From the NCBI RefSeq assembly GCF_900187405.1, contig NZ_LT896716.1, positions 1,116,001 to 1,180,000 of the forward strand: a stretch of DNA of 64,000 bases, given 5' to 3'. Positions 35,945 to 44,061 of this stretch are shown here, one piece after another; positions within the stretch are counted from its first letter, which is position 1, and every line of letters starts with the position of its first letter. The notes beneath the pieces are model-generated. The model saw only the letters and a list, made by a program, of their open reading frames with translations, was not told the DNA's origin and made no database searches. The stretch is from Geobacter sp. DSM 9736. GTDB lineage: Bacteria; Desulfobacterota; Desulfuromonadia; Geobacterales; Geobacteraceae. The translations under genes were made by a program, and so were the position numbers.

Positions 35945-36586
35945 GTGAAGGTTACCTTAGATATCAACGGCAGTGAGGATACTGGAATGTTAAAGGAAGC
36001 TTTAGGGAACATTCTTGACATACTGAAGTCACCAAAGCTTGTTACCTGGATTGCTATAAGTTCTGCCGCTGTCTTATATATTCCTGACCGATACGCACCT
36101 TTTCTAATACCCTTCAGAGAGTCATATGGTGTTTACACCACGGTTACCCTTGTTTCTGCCTGTGTGTATCTGCTTATTGATGGTGTACTGTGGCTCATAA
36201 ATAAAGTTCAAACACGGCGCAAGCTAAAGAAGGCAGTGCAAAGGTTGTTAAATAGGCTTTATGACTTATCCTATGAAGAGAAAATCATAATGCGTGAGTT
36301 TATCTTTCAGGACAGTAAGAATATCAAGTTCCCCATTGAACAGAGAGTGGTAAACGGACTTGCAAGGGATGGCTTGATTCAGTTAGTACAGAGACTACCT
36401 CAGTTTTCCTCAGGAAGCTTTGTAGGTGTCTTCAGGCTTACACCCACCATTGATGGCCTACTTACTGAGGAGGTTGTGGGGTTGCCTGTAGGGGAAATTA
36501 CGCGGGAAGAACGGCAGCGTATTATCAATGAGCGGCCTTACTTCGTTCACAAGATTACCGAAAGGGAGAGGATATGGGAATGGTAA
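35945..36586 (+). CDS. SieB-like superinfection exclusion membrane protein
   Basis: 213 residues from GTG 35945 (MKVTLDINGSED; a G-run lies 5 nt upstream). ATG 35933 and ATG 35987 (GAGGA seven bases upstream) are alternatives. Two membrane helices (LVTWIAISSAAVLYI and TTVTLVSACVYLLIDGVLWLI) are followed by a basic stretch. The cytoplasmic domain LSYEEKIIMREFIFQDSKNI, then GLARDGLIQLV, matches the SieB family, which in lambda-type prophages blocks superinfecting phage. Its codons are more AT-rich than the chromosomal genes. The nuclease-like gene follows after 16 bp. Confidence 0.75.
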   Translation: MKVTLDINGSEDTGMLKEALGNILDILKSPKLVTWIAISSAAVLYIPDRYAPFLIPFRESYGVYTTVTLVSACVYLLIDGVLWLINKVQTRRKLKKAVQRLLNRLYDLSYEEKIIMREFIFQDSKNIKFPIEQRVVNGLARDGLIQLVQRLPQFSSGSFVGVFRLTPTIDGLLTEEVVGLPVGEITREERQRIINERPYFVHKITERERIWEW

Positions 36587-36602
36587 GTAAGGGGGAAACG
36601 CT

Positions 36603-37457
36603 ATGAGCAAACTCACCGAAAAGGACGCACCCCTTACCCGTGAAGAAGTTCAACAATACCTTGAGAGTTACTCAGATTTTTCTTTCGAGGTAAAGGTACT
36701 GTCCACCCTTACTGCACAGGGTTTTGATTGTTCCCATTCCCGTGTCTATAGTGATCCAATTACGGCTAAAACACGACAATACGACATTAGAGCTGCTCGT
36801 TTCACTCCTACATCTGATTCGGTTTTCCATGAGCTTTTATTACCGGTAGAGTGCAAGAATATCCGGCCCGAATATCCATTGGTGGTTCACTGTCTCCCGA
36901 GAAGACGCGAGGAGGCAACTCATGATGTGGTTGTCACTGTAAACGGGAAAAGGAGGGGAACGATTACTGTACCTCCCCAATTTTCATGGTACCGAGAACG
37001 CACACTAACAGGGAAGGCTATTGACCAATTACGCCGTAAGGAAGTGGACAAGAAAACACCCCCAGTAATAACCGGCTCAGATGCTGAGGTTTTCGATAAG
37101 GTCACACAGGCACTCTCCTCAGCCTACGGAGTAATCGAGAATGCTGGCAAAAATATGGGTGGTTTAAAGCTGTTAGTTTCGTCAGTAGTGCCTATACTAG
37201 TTATACCCTCAGGCACTCTCTGGAAACTTAGCTATGATGATACAGGCAAGGTCTGTGAAGGTCCGGAGTGTGTACAACAGGTGTCTTATTACTGCGGTAA
37301 AACCTGGAGCTTTGCCGGAGACCTCGTCAGTAAGTATAATATCAGCCACCTGGAAATCGTAACGTTTGATTATCTCGCGGACTTCCTCAAGCTGCTTTAC
37401 CTGGACAGGGACGACCTTATAGACCTACTGACCAAAGAGGGGTTTTTGGCCCGATAA
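36603..37457 (+). CDS. PD-(D/E)XK-type nuclease-like protein (284 aa)
   Basis: Soluble protein. The pattern YSDFSFEVKVLSTLTAQGF (helix Glu29), QYDIRAAR (Asp61), then LLLPVECKNI (Glu83, Lys85) fits the catalytic core of restriction-like endonucleases. The remaining 180 residues (including VSYYCGKTWSFAGDLVSKY) match no domain I know. A good ribosome site (AAGGGGGA) precedes the ATG. The gene is paired with the SieB-like gene. A methyltransferase is absent, so this is not a classical restriction-modification system. Confidence 0.65.
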   Translation: MSKLTEKDAPLTREEVQQYLESYSDFSFEVKVLSTLTAQGFDCSHSRVYSDPITAKTRQYDIRAARFTPTSDSVFHELLLPVECKNIRPEYPLVVHCLPRRREEATHDVVVTVNGKRRGTITVPPQFSWYRERTLTGKAIDQLRRKEVDKKTPPVITGSDAEVFDKVTQALSSAYGVIENAGKNMGGLKLLVSSVVPILVIPSGTLWKLSYDDTGKVCEGPECVQQVSYYCGKTWSFAGDLVSKYNISHLEIVTFDYLADFLKLLYLDRDDLIDLLTKEGFLAR

Positions 37458-37496
37458 GCGTAGTTACTACGGTGGGAGGAAGGGGAAAAGAAACAC

Positions 37497-37561
37497 AAAG
37501 CGCCCCCCGGTGGCCTTCCGGGGCAACGTGACAGCACCTAAAGTGGTACTGGAGGCGCTTT
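37497..37561. repeat. nested inverted repeats after the nuclease gene
   Basis: The outer arms AAAGCGCC / GGCGCTTT enclose an inner hairpin CCCCGG / CCGGGG with a 7-nt loop. There is no T-run after it. It may be a terminator remnant or a recombination/processing structure between convergent genes. Confidence 0.5.
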
Positions 37562-37631
37562 GCGTCAGTGTTCAAAGGAAGTGGCCTATAGCACCCCCGT
37601 GCGACCGGTCACGGGTACGCCTACAAAACTG

Positions 37632-38000
37632 TCAACGGTCGGCAAGATGATTAGCCGTAAATCTTCCGCCACGAGAGAAGCCACCCGCACGGAGGGGGAC
37701 ACCTGAGGCGCTACTGAAGAGTTTTTCAGCCTCCTCAGCGGCCTCCTTTCCCGTGTAACCGCGTACCGTGCAGGTACACTCGGGATCAGCCCCCGCTCTT
37801 AATGCTCCCACCCTGGCGCGGTCTGCTAGGTGCTCCCCGCGTCTTGCTATGTCCTCAGCAAACTGATTAAGAACAGCTTTGAAGGTAGGCTCCAAGTTCT
37901 CATAGTCTGCAAAGATCGCGCGCTGTGCATCCTTATAAAAGAAGTAACCCTCCCCGACTTCTAGAATGACGCCACCTGTCCCACGAAATTCAAGCCTCAT
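37632..38000 (-). CDS. hypothetical island protein (122 aa)
   Basis: Begins MRLEFRGTGGVILEVGEGYF. A helical middle (AVLNQFAEDIARRGEHLADRAR) is followed by a Cys pair (CTCTVRGY) and a Gly/Arg-rich end. GGGAGGGG precedes ATG 38000. No family is recognised. It is transcribed towards the nuclease gene. Confidence 0.6.
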   Translation of the reverse strand: MRLEFRGTGGVILEVGEGYFFYKDAQRAIFADYENLEPTFKAVLNQFAEDIARRGEHLADRARVGALRAGADPECTCTVRGYTGKEAAEEAEKLFSSASGVPLRAGGFSRGGRFTANHLADR

Positions 38001-38210
38001 TAGCCCCTCCCGTTACAGTGAGATGAGGGTAATATGGCTGTGAAAATGAAAAAGAACTAGACTTATAGTTATTTTTTATGCATTGTCTCATACGAAACAG
38101 AGACTAATCGTTGCAGATCAGAAACGATTTCCGTTTGGAAACGGTTTGGCTACCTGAACTATTCGGGGTTTCAAATAGTATGGGCTGTCACTTTAGCAGG
38201 AGGTGCAACA

Positions 38211-38408
38211 GTGGAGGACAAACAAGGCTTTGTGTTAAAAGTCGTTTTTCTCATGCTTATTGCTTCTATTCTGTCCGCGTTCATCGTCAAAGAGTTGCCC
38301 GGACGTTACCAGATTTCAGGACCATTCGTAATTGACACAACAACTGGGATTATAAAGAGACTGACGCCGCTAAACCAGTATCCTATCACCTTTGATAAGC
38401 TGCCATAA
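38211..38408 (+). CDS. small single-span membrane protein (65 aa), island
   Basis: Starts at GTG 38211 with AGGAGG seven bases upstream. A hydrophobic helix (VLKVVFLMLIASILSAFIV) near the N-terminus is followed by a short soluble part. It may be exported or membrane-anchored. Small membrane proteins like this are common next to phage exclusion genes, but no function can be assigned. Confidence 0.55.
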   Translation: MEDKQGFVLKVVFLMLIASILSAFIVKELPGRYQISGPFVIDTTTGIIKRLTPLNQYPITFDKLP

Positions 38409-38611
38409 CCCACGTACCTGAACCTTAAAAGATCAGAGGGAAAATGAGCTTGACGCGCCTTCCCTTCAGTGCTACCGTTGTTGCCACAAATGTTGCCACT
38501 TCAACCGGCACCAAAGGGACAACCTGAGCAAAGGCAGATAGAACAGTTATAGCGTCACTTCAAGAACTTAGGGCGTTGCACGAGGACTAACAGGGTTAAG
38601 CCTAGAGAGTC
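38409..38611 (+). other. right-end non-coding segment of the island with arm-type repeats
   Basis: GTTGCCACAA at 38480-38489 and GTTGCCACTT at 38492-38501 (12 bp apart) mirror the copy at 29551. No gene is seen between the small membrane protein gene and attR. Confidence 0.5.
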
Positions 38612-38628
38612 CCCAGTATCGCCCACCA
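38612..38628 (+). repeat. attachment core attR (17-bp direct repeat, right)
   Basis: An exact copy of the tRNA-Val 3' end at 29438-29454. It is followed by chromosomal sequence containing what was probably the original tRNA terminator. Confidence 0.9.
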
Positions 38629-38641
38629 TTCAAAACATCTA

Positions 38642-38671
38642 GGGGTCAGCGCAGATATGCCTGACCCCTTT
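38642..38671 (+). terminator. terminator-like hairpin beyond attR (probably the original tRNA terminator)
   Basis: GGGGTCAG / CTGACCCC with an 11-nt loop, followed by TTT. Before integration it would have lain about 13 bp after the tRNA. The stretch from here to 38856 holds no gene. Confidence 0.55.
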
Positions 38672-38856
38672 GCAGTTTATGCTCCTCTGAGTTCTAGATG
38701 GCAGACGTCTCTGCGGTTATTCAATTGTCGGTCATTCGGAACTCCGGTTACCTTGGCACTGCACCCCACGCTTTCACTCATCGCGGGGTGTTGAAGAGGA
38801 ATCTGGTCATGTATCCAGCTAGATGCTGTATGACCCTTTATGGAGGTAGGAAATTC

Positions 38857-40035
38857 CTACAGCCTGAACTGCCCCACCAGCTTCTGCAGGTGTTCCGCCT
38901 GTGAGGAAAGATCGGAGGATGCTGAAGCGGTACTTGAGGTGCCTTTTGCCGTTCCTTCAACTTCTTCGGTTATACGCTGGATGTTATTGGAGATTTCCAC
39001 AGTTGTAGACGACTGTTGTTCAGCTGCCGTTGCAATCTCGTTCACCTGCGCGGTCACCTCGGTGATCTGTTGCAATATCTCGGATAGAGCGTCCCCGGCC
39101 CTTCCTGAATAGTCCGTTCCCTTCTCGACCTCGACAACCCCCTCTTCGATCGCTGCGACCGCCTCGCTTGTCTCCTTCTGAATAGTCCTGATCATCTCGC
39201 TTATTTCTCGGGTCGCTCTCGTTGTCCTTTCTGCCAAGGCTCTAACTTCATCAGCAACCACGGCAAAACCTCGCCCCTGCTCACCAGCGCGGGCTGCTTC
39301 GATGGCGGCATTCAACGCCAGCAGGTTGGTCTGATCCGCTATGTCTTCAATGGTCGTGACTATTTCGCCGATCTGATTGGACCTTGCACCGAGTTCCTTT
39401 ACCGTCCGTGCGACATTGTTGACGCGCGTTGAAATGGAATCTATGCATTCGGTTGTTTTGAGAACAATATCTGCCCCCGAACGGGCGGTGCCACTTGCCC
39501 GCGATGAGCTCTCCGCTGCATGAAGACAGTTGGTGGCTATCTCCGCGGAGGTGGCTGCCATCTCCTCACTTGCTACGGCGACTGTGTTGGCTTGGGTTGC
39601 AACGTTCTCAGTTCCGGTGGCTATCTGATCCGCGCTGTCCTGCAGTAGGCCAGAGGCAGTTGAAACTTTCGAGGAAGTCTCGGAAATCTGGAGAAGGATG
39701 TTGCGCATGGTGGACTGAAGCATGCCAATTGATCGTATGATACTGCTGATCTCATTGTTTCTCTTGGGAGCGATGTTCTGCGTGAGGTCCCCTTCCGTCA
39801 TCTTCGAGAGGTACCCCATGATGCGGTTTAGAGCCTCGTTGACGGACCAGAATAACAGACCGCTGAAAAATATTCCCGTAGCGACGAAGACCGATGTTGA
39901 GACAACGGCCAGAGCCGGGGAAAACATTCTTCCAGCAACAACGGCAACGATTATGCAGAGGCTGTAGCAAACACACAACAGGATAATCCTGGTCCGTACC
40001 TTCAGCCTTCTATACAGGTCGAGTATATCTAACAT
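38857..40035 (-). CDS. methyl-accepting chemotaxis protein
   Basis: 392 residues. Two adjacent N-terminal membrane helices (about 15-36 and 40-66) have almost no periplasmic loop, so it probably senses an internal or membrane signal. A HAMP-like segment ([15 protein letters not shown]) follows. The signalling hairpin is complete, with its tip at [19 protein letters not shown] and [17 protein letters not shown]. It lacks the C-terminal CheR-binding pentapeptide. It is alone outside the island. Confidence 0.94.
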   Translation of the reverse strand: MLDILDLYRRLKVRTRIILLCVCYSLCIIVAVVAGRMFSPALAVVSTSVFVATGIFFSGLLFWSVNEALNRIMGYLSKMTEGDLTQNIAPKRNNEISSIIRSIGMLQSTMRNILLQISETSSKVSTASGLLQDSADQIATGTENVATQANTVAVASEEMAATSAEIATNCLHAAESSSRASGTARSGADIVLKTTECIDSISTRVNNVARTVKELGARSNQIGEIVTTIEDIADQTNLLALNAAIEAARAGEQGRGFAVVADEVRALAERTTRATREISEMIRTIQKETSEAVAAIEEGVVEVEKGTDYSGRAGDALSEILQQITEVTAQVNEIATAAEQQSSTTVEISNNIQRITEEVEGTAKGTSSTASASSDLSSQAEHLQKLVGQFRL

Positions 40036-40433
40036 CCTCCCCTCCAGCGCTCAATCCATGATTTTATAGCTGCTTATCGAACAAAACCTATAATTCTTGA
40101 GGAGGTTTATTTTTTCTTGTCATTTCGATGAACATGAATCTGCTTAGAGCCCATACTCGGCGCGATTGTGGTTGGCGAAAGGTCTCAGTTCTTAAGAAAG
40201 TACAACGCGAAGAATGCCTCCAAGCTTATTTAGATTAGGCTAACTACATGTGGACCTACATATGTTTTTTCCATTGACGCATGCAACTTCTTCTCTATAG
40301 TACCTCTCATATATGACTACGGTTATGCTCTCAGTCGACTGCGGAGGCTAATATCTATCGCAGCAGCGTTCTTTCTACCCCTCTTGCTGCTGTACGGCCA
40401 TGGCTAAATGCGGCTGCATCTCGGATCTGACAA
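40036..40433. other. 398-bp intergenic region between divergent genes
   Basis: Holds the start region of the chemotaxis receptor (minus) and the promoter candidate at 40274 for the histidine kinase (plus). No gene is seen within it. Confidence 0.6.
40274..40301 (+). promoter_or_regulatory. candidate sigma70 promoter of the NtrB/NtrC-type operon
   Basis: TTGACG, a 16-bp spacer and TATAGT (each 5/6 to consensus) lie about 130 bp upstream of the histidine kinase start. Confidence 0.55.
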
Positions 40434-41660
40434 ATGCAAAAAGCACTCATTCTGACGTTTGGGATTCTCCTCACACTCGCACTGGTCTGGTTTTCTATGA
40501 GCAATTACCGTGCAGCGTCTCCCCTGGCCGAAGAAAGTCTCCGAGGCATCGCCCTTTCAATCACTGCTGCGGTGGAGAGTGCTGCAGCATCCGATCATGG
40601 CCTTCTTTCACTTGCGAACTTGCGTACGAGAGATCTGGCGTTTCTTAGTATCGTAGACAGGAATGGTCGAATCCGCTTCCATTCAAACCCGGATCTCATC
40701 GGAACCAAGGCCGACGATGTCCGCTACGGCAAAATGCTTGGATCTGGTCGATCCGTTGACGGCCGGGTTCTGCTGCGGACGGGAGAGCGGGCCTACGAGT
40801 TCCTTGCTCCGGTTCATCTTCCCGGCGGCACGACACTCCTACATCTCACCCTCCATACTTACCGTGCTGACGCCGTTGTCCGGAGAGCCAGACTAAACAT
40901 CTCGATCATTCTTCTGCTTCTCATCGGCGGATGGGCAGCATCCCTGGTAATTTACCGCCTTTCGGTACGGGAAGAGAAGCATCAGCGGAGGATGGCGCAT
41001 CAGGAAAATATGGCCCGACTGGGGGAAATGGGAGCGGTTCTTGCCCACGAGATCAGGAACCCCTTGGGCGGCATCAAAGGTTTTGCGCAGGTCATCGAAA
41101 AAAGACCGGTGGATGAAAGGAACAGTAAATTTGCCAGCCGGATCGTCGCAGAAACGATTCGGCTCGAAAACTTGGTCGCCGACCTTCTCAGTTACGCGCA
41201 TAACAATAGATTGAAGTCGGAAAGGGTAAACCTTTGCGATGTTATCGAACATTCCGTATCGCTACTGCGTCCCGAGGCGAACCAGCACGCGATCGAGCTG
41301 TCGGTTTCGTGCGGAGACTCCATGTACCTGCTCGGCAGACGCGACCACCTGGAACAGGTGCTTCTCAACATCATCCGGAACGGCATCCAGTCCATGCACC
41401 AAGGGGGGGTACTGGCTATCGAAACCGGCCGCACCGGCACGACCCTGGTTGTAACCATAACAGACACGGGGGAAGGTATACGTGAGGAGGATGCTGAGAG
41501 AATATTCGATCCTTTCTTCACCACGAAGGCAAAGGGCACTGGGCTCGGGCTCCCACTCTGCAAGAAAATCATCGAGGAGCATGAAGGTTCCATAGAGGCG
41601 AAATGTTCATCCGGCAAAGGGACTTCGATCATCATTAAACTGCCGGGTCTTACCGAATAA
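40434..41660 (+). CDS. membrane sensor histidine kinase (NtrB/ZraS type)
   Basis: 408 residues. Two membrane helices (residues 4-22 and about 157-178) enclose a periplasmic sensor of about 130 residues (LAFLSIVDRNGRIRFHSNPDLIG, a Cache/PAS-like start). HisKA has the acceptor His in GAVLAHEIRNPLGGIKGFA. HATPase_c shows NIIRNGIQSM, DTGEGI and KGTGLGLPLCKKI. The response regulator gene begins 18 bp downstream. The ribosome site is weak. Confidence 0.93.
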   Translation: MQKALILTFGILLTLALVWFSMSNYRAASPLAEESLRGIALSITAAVESAAASDHGLLSLANLRTRDLAFLSIVDRNGRIRFHSNPDLIGTKADDVRYGKMLGSGRSVDGRVLLRTGERAYEFLAPVHLPGGTTLLHLTLHTYRADAVVRRARLNISIILLLLIGGWAASLVIYRLSVREEKHQRRMAHQENMARLGEMGAVLAHEIRNPLGGIKGFAQVIEKRPVDERNSKFASRIVAETIRLENLVADLLSYAHNNRLKSERVNLCDVIEHSVSLLRPEANQHAIELSVSCGDSMYLLGRRDHLEQVLLNIIRNGIQSMHQGGVLAIETGRTGTTLVVTITDTGEGIREEDAERIFDPFFTTKAKGTGLGLPLCKKIIEEHEGSIEAKCSSGKGTSIIIKLPGLTE

Positions 41661-41678
41661 AAGGAGATAAATCCGGGT

Positions 41679-43025
41679 ATGAAGGGATATGTGCTTCTTG
41701 CAGAAGACGATGAAACGTTTAGGTCCTTTCTTCAGACCATATTGGAGGATGAAGGGTACAAGGTAACGCTGGCCGGTGACGGTCGGCACGCGGCGCAACT
41801 TCTCGCACGGGAGAGCTTCGACCTCGTGATATCGGACCTTAAGATGCCGGGGAAAGGAGGCCTCGAGCTCTTCCGGGAGACGCGGAACGCCCCCTCGGCG
41901 CCCCCCTTCATCTTTCTCACGGCCTTCGGAACGGTCGATGAAGCAGTCGCCGCCATGAAAGAAGGAGCGGTGGATTTTCTCACCAAACCCCTCCCCTCCC
42001 CCAATGCGCTCACAGCCGTGCTCGACCGGGTGATGGAGACGAGACTGCGGGCTAAAACGCTAGTATCAATGAGGGAATCAGAGATCGCGGGTCTTCCACC
42101 CGAAGAACTGATCTTTGCAGGCATGGCAATGAGGTCGGTCCATAAATTGGTACATGATGTCGCCGGAACCACGGCAAACGTCCTAATTTATGGGGAAAGC
42201 GGTACCGGCAAAGAACTCGTGGCCCGGTCGATCCACCTGCTCAGCCAAAGGAGCTCGGCTCCTTTCATCCCACTGAATTGCGCGGCGATTCCGGAAAACC
42301 TGCTGGAAAGCGAGCTTTTCGGGCATGAGAAAGGCGCATTCACCGGAGCAATCCACGCGAGGCAGGGAAAATTCGAACTAGCGGGGGGCGGCACCATCTT
42401 TCTCGACGAGATCGGCGAGATGCCGCCGGCGCTCCAGGCAAAGCTGCTACGTGTGCTGCAGGAACGTACATTCGAGCGTGTGGGAGGAAGCCGTGAGATC
42501 CGTGCGGACATGCGGGTCATCGCTGCCACCAATCGAAACCTGGAAGAAGAGGTCTCCGAGCGACGTTTCCGGGAAGACCTTTTTTACCGCCTCAATGTTT
42601 TCCCCCTCAATCTCCCACCACTTAGGGAACGGCGGGATGCAATCCCGCTCCTGGTGGAGTATTTCCTCGACCGCTTCAGCCGTCAGTTGGGGAAAACCGT
42701 GCGCGGACTGGACCCGGCGGCCATGGAAATCCTGTCGGTCTACCCTTGGCCGGGTAACGTCCGTGAATTGCAGAACGTCATTGAGCGGGGGGTGATCCTC
42801 GCCCAGGGAGTGGTGAGGTGCGAGAACCTGCCGAATGCGATGCTGCAGGCCTCTGCCATCGAAGGACGGGACAGCCGGGAGGTTCTCAGGGGGGTCGAAC
42901 GAGATATCATCGTGCGAGCATTGGAAAAGCATAAGGGGAACCGGCGTCTTGCAGCGGAAGAACTTGGAATTTCCCGCCGCTCGCTCCAGTACAAGCTGAA
43001 AGATTTCGGTCTCGTTGGTGAATGA
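41679..43025 (+). CDS. NtrC-family sigma54-dependent response regulator
   Basis: 448 residues. The receiver (VLLAEDDETFRSFL; acceptor Asp in VISDLKMPGKGG) precedes the AAA+ domain with Walker A GESGTGKELVAR, the sigma54 loop GAFTGA and Walker B GGTIFLDEIGEMP. The C-terminal Fis-type helix-turn-helix is NRRLAAEELGISRRSLQYKL. It activates sigma54 promoters. AAGGAG sits upstream. The perfect dyad at 43048-43079 just downstream is a likely binding site for it, controlling the secreted-protein genes that follow. Confidence 0.95.
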   Translation: MKGYVLLAEDDETFRSFLQTILEDEGYKVTLAGDGRHAAQLLARESFDLVISDLKMPGKGGLELFRETRNAPSAPPFIFLTAFGTVDEAVAAMKEGAVDFLTKPLPSPNALTAVLDRVMETRLRAKTLVSMRESEIAGLPPEELIFAGMAMRSVHKLVHDVAGTTANVLIYGESGTGKELVARSIHLLSQRSSAPFIPLNCAAIPENLLESELFGHEKGAFTGAIHARQGKFELAGGGTIFLDEIGEMPPALQAKLLRVLQERTFERVGGSREIRADMRVIAATNRNLEEEVSERRFREDLFYRLNVFPLNLPPLRERRDAIPLLVEYFLDRFSRQLGKTVRGLDPAAMEILSVYPWPGNVRELQNVIERGVILAQGVVRCENLPNAMLQASAIEGRDSREVLRGVERDIIVRALEKHKGNRRLAAEELGISRRSLQYKLKDFGLVGE

Positions 43026-43031
43026 AGAATG

Positions 43032-43079
43032 ATGGTGCAAACCTTTTCTCACATGGTGCAGAAAATTGCACCATGTGAG
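43032..43079. promoter_or_regulatory. perfect 13-bp dyad plus extra half-site (enhancer-like)
   Basis: CTCACATGGTGCA and TGCACCATGTGAG face each other across a 6-nt spacer. Another ATGGTGCA lies 21 bp (two helical turns) before the left arm's copy. There is no T-run, so a DNA-binding site for the adjacent NtrC-like regulator is more likely than a terminator. Confidence 0.6.
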
Positions 43080-43144
43080 GAGACAGGACCAAATCAGTTG
43101 AATGAATACCTTTAAGTTACAGCAACATGCACTACACCTTGATT

Positions 43145-43161
43145 CCGGCACGTTCCGTGGA
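43145..43161 (+). promoter_or_regulatory. weak sigma54 promoter candidate for the 43202 gene
   Basis: CCGGCACGTTCCGTGGA keeps GGCACG of the -24 element, but the -12 element reads TGG rather than TGC. It lies 66 bp after the dyad and 41 bp before the ATG. Confidence 0.3.
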
Positions 43162-43201
43162 ATGCCCTCCTTCAACCATTACAGGAAAGGAGGTAATACA
43201 G

Positions 43202-43486
43202 ATGAAGGAAATGAAGAAAACGGCTCTGTATGCAACAACGGCTCTCACGCTGGTGGCCCTGTCGGCCCCGGCTTTCGGGAGAGGGGGTAACCAGGGCAGC
43301 GGCAGGGGCAACGGCAATTGCAGCAACTGCTCCAAGCAGCACCAGGTTAACCCCAAATGCGACGGCACCGGAATGCGTCAACGACAGAGGGACGGTTCCG
43401 GCACGCGGCACAACGTGAACGTGGGCACGACGACGGCGCCCCAAACCACACCGATGACTACCGAAACGACTCCGGCAACTCCATAG
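43202..43486 (+). CDS. small secreted Cys-motif, Gly/Thr-rich protein (94 aa)
   Basis: A signal peptide (residues 1-26, ending SAPAFG) precedes a Gly/Asn-rich stretch, a CSNCSKQHQVNPKC motif with three Cys residues, and a Thr-rich tail (TTTAPQTTPMTTETTPATP). GGAGG lies eight bases before the ATG. It is the first of four consecutive exported-protein genes after the NtrC-type regulator. No family is recognised. Confidence 0.7.
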   Translation: MKEMKKTALYATTALTLVALSAPAFGRGGNQGSGRGNGNCSNCSKQHQVNPKCDGTGMRQRQRDGSGTRHNVNVGTTTAPQTTPMTTETTPATP

Positions 43487-43507
43487 ACAGCAAGGAGCAT
43501 CAACCGC

Positions 43508-44038
43508 ATGAAAAGAGGCCGCCATATCCCCCGTCTCCTCTTCCTGGCACTGGCAGGAAACTTCCTGTTCCTCGTGCCGGTCTACGCCGGTTTTTTCGGT
43601 GGGGATGAGAATGGGAGAAGCGGCCTCGACCTGAATTATGGCTATGATATCAATACTGTCACCACCATTACGGGTAAGGCGGCTTCGCCTCCCCGGCAGA
43701 TTGAACTGGAGCATGTAGTTATCGAGCTTAATACCGCCGGCGAGCCCGTAAACGTCTGTGTCGGTCCCGCCTCGTACTGGCAGGAAAGCGGAATTTCAGT
43801 CAACGTAAACGACGAAATCACCGCAAAGGGTTCAATGGCCCAGGGAAAGGATGGGAAGAACTATCTGATGGCTCAGAAAGTCATCAACCAGACATCGGGA
43901 GCGACCGTAGAACTCCGGTCCGACAGGGGAAACCCGGCATGGTCCGGCCGAGGCATGAATCGCTCCGGGCGCCCCGAAGGTGGAATGCGAATTCGGGGTG
44001 GCGGAATGATGCGCGGCGGAGGGATGATGCGCAGGTGA
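43508..44038 (+). CDS. exported protein with Met/Arg/Gly-rich C-terminal tail (176 aa)
   Basis: A signal peptide (residues 1-27, ending VYAG) is followed by a beta-rich domain (ITGKAASPPRQIELEHVVIE; ITAKGSMAQGKDGKNYLMAQ) that resembles a small OB/barrel domain. The C-terminus has repeated RGGGMMRGGGMMRR. A similar tail ends the product of the gene at 44930. The gap to the previous gene is 21 bp. Confidence 0.7.
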   Translation: MKRGRHIPRLLFLALAGNFLFLVPVYAGFFGGDENGRSGLDLNYGYDINTVTTITGKAASPPRQIELEHVVIELNTAGEPVNVCVGPASYWQESGISVNVNDEITAKGSMAQGKDGKNYLMAQKVINQTSGATVELRSDRGNPAWSGRGMNRSGRPEGGMRIRGGGMMRGGGMMRR

Positions 44039-44061
44039 ACGTGCGCTACACCAGGAGAAAC

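Larger units (their letters stand above)
29438..38628 (+). mobile_element. 9.17-kb integrative island in tRNA-Val
   Basis: Bounded by 17-bp repeats at the tRNA 3' end. It carries in order a tyrosine integrase, palindrome cluster, phage-like operon (31914-34525), a minus-strand recombinase pair (34694-35496), a SieB/nuclease pair (35945-37457) and small genes. No replication, packaging or conjugation gene is recognisable, so it is either a satellite-like element or a reduced prophage. The flanking chromosome is clearly non-phage. Confidence 0.9.

Noticed and set aside
43048-43079. The 13-bp dyad read as an intrinsic terminator
   Set aside because: The stem is perfect, but the following bases are GAGACAGG on the plus strand with no T-run; a regulator site fits better.
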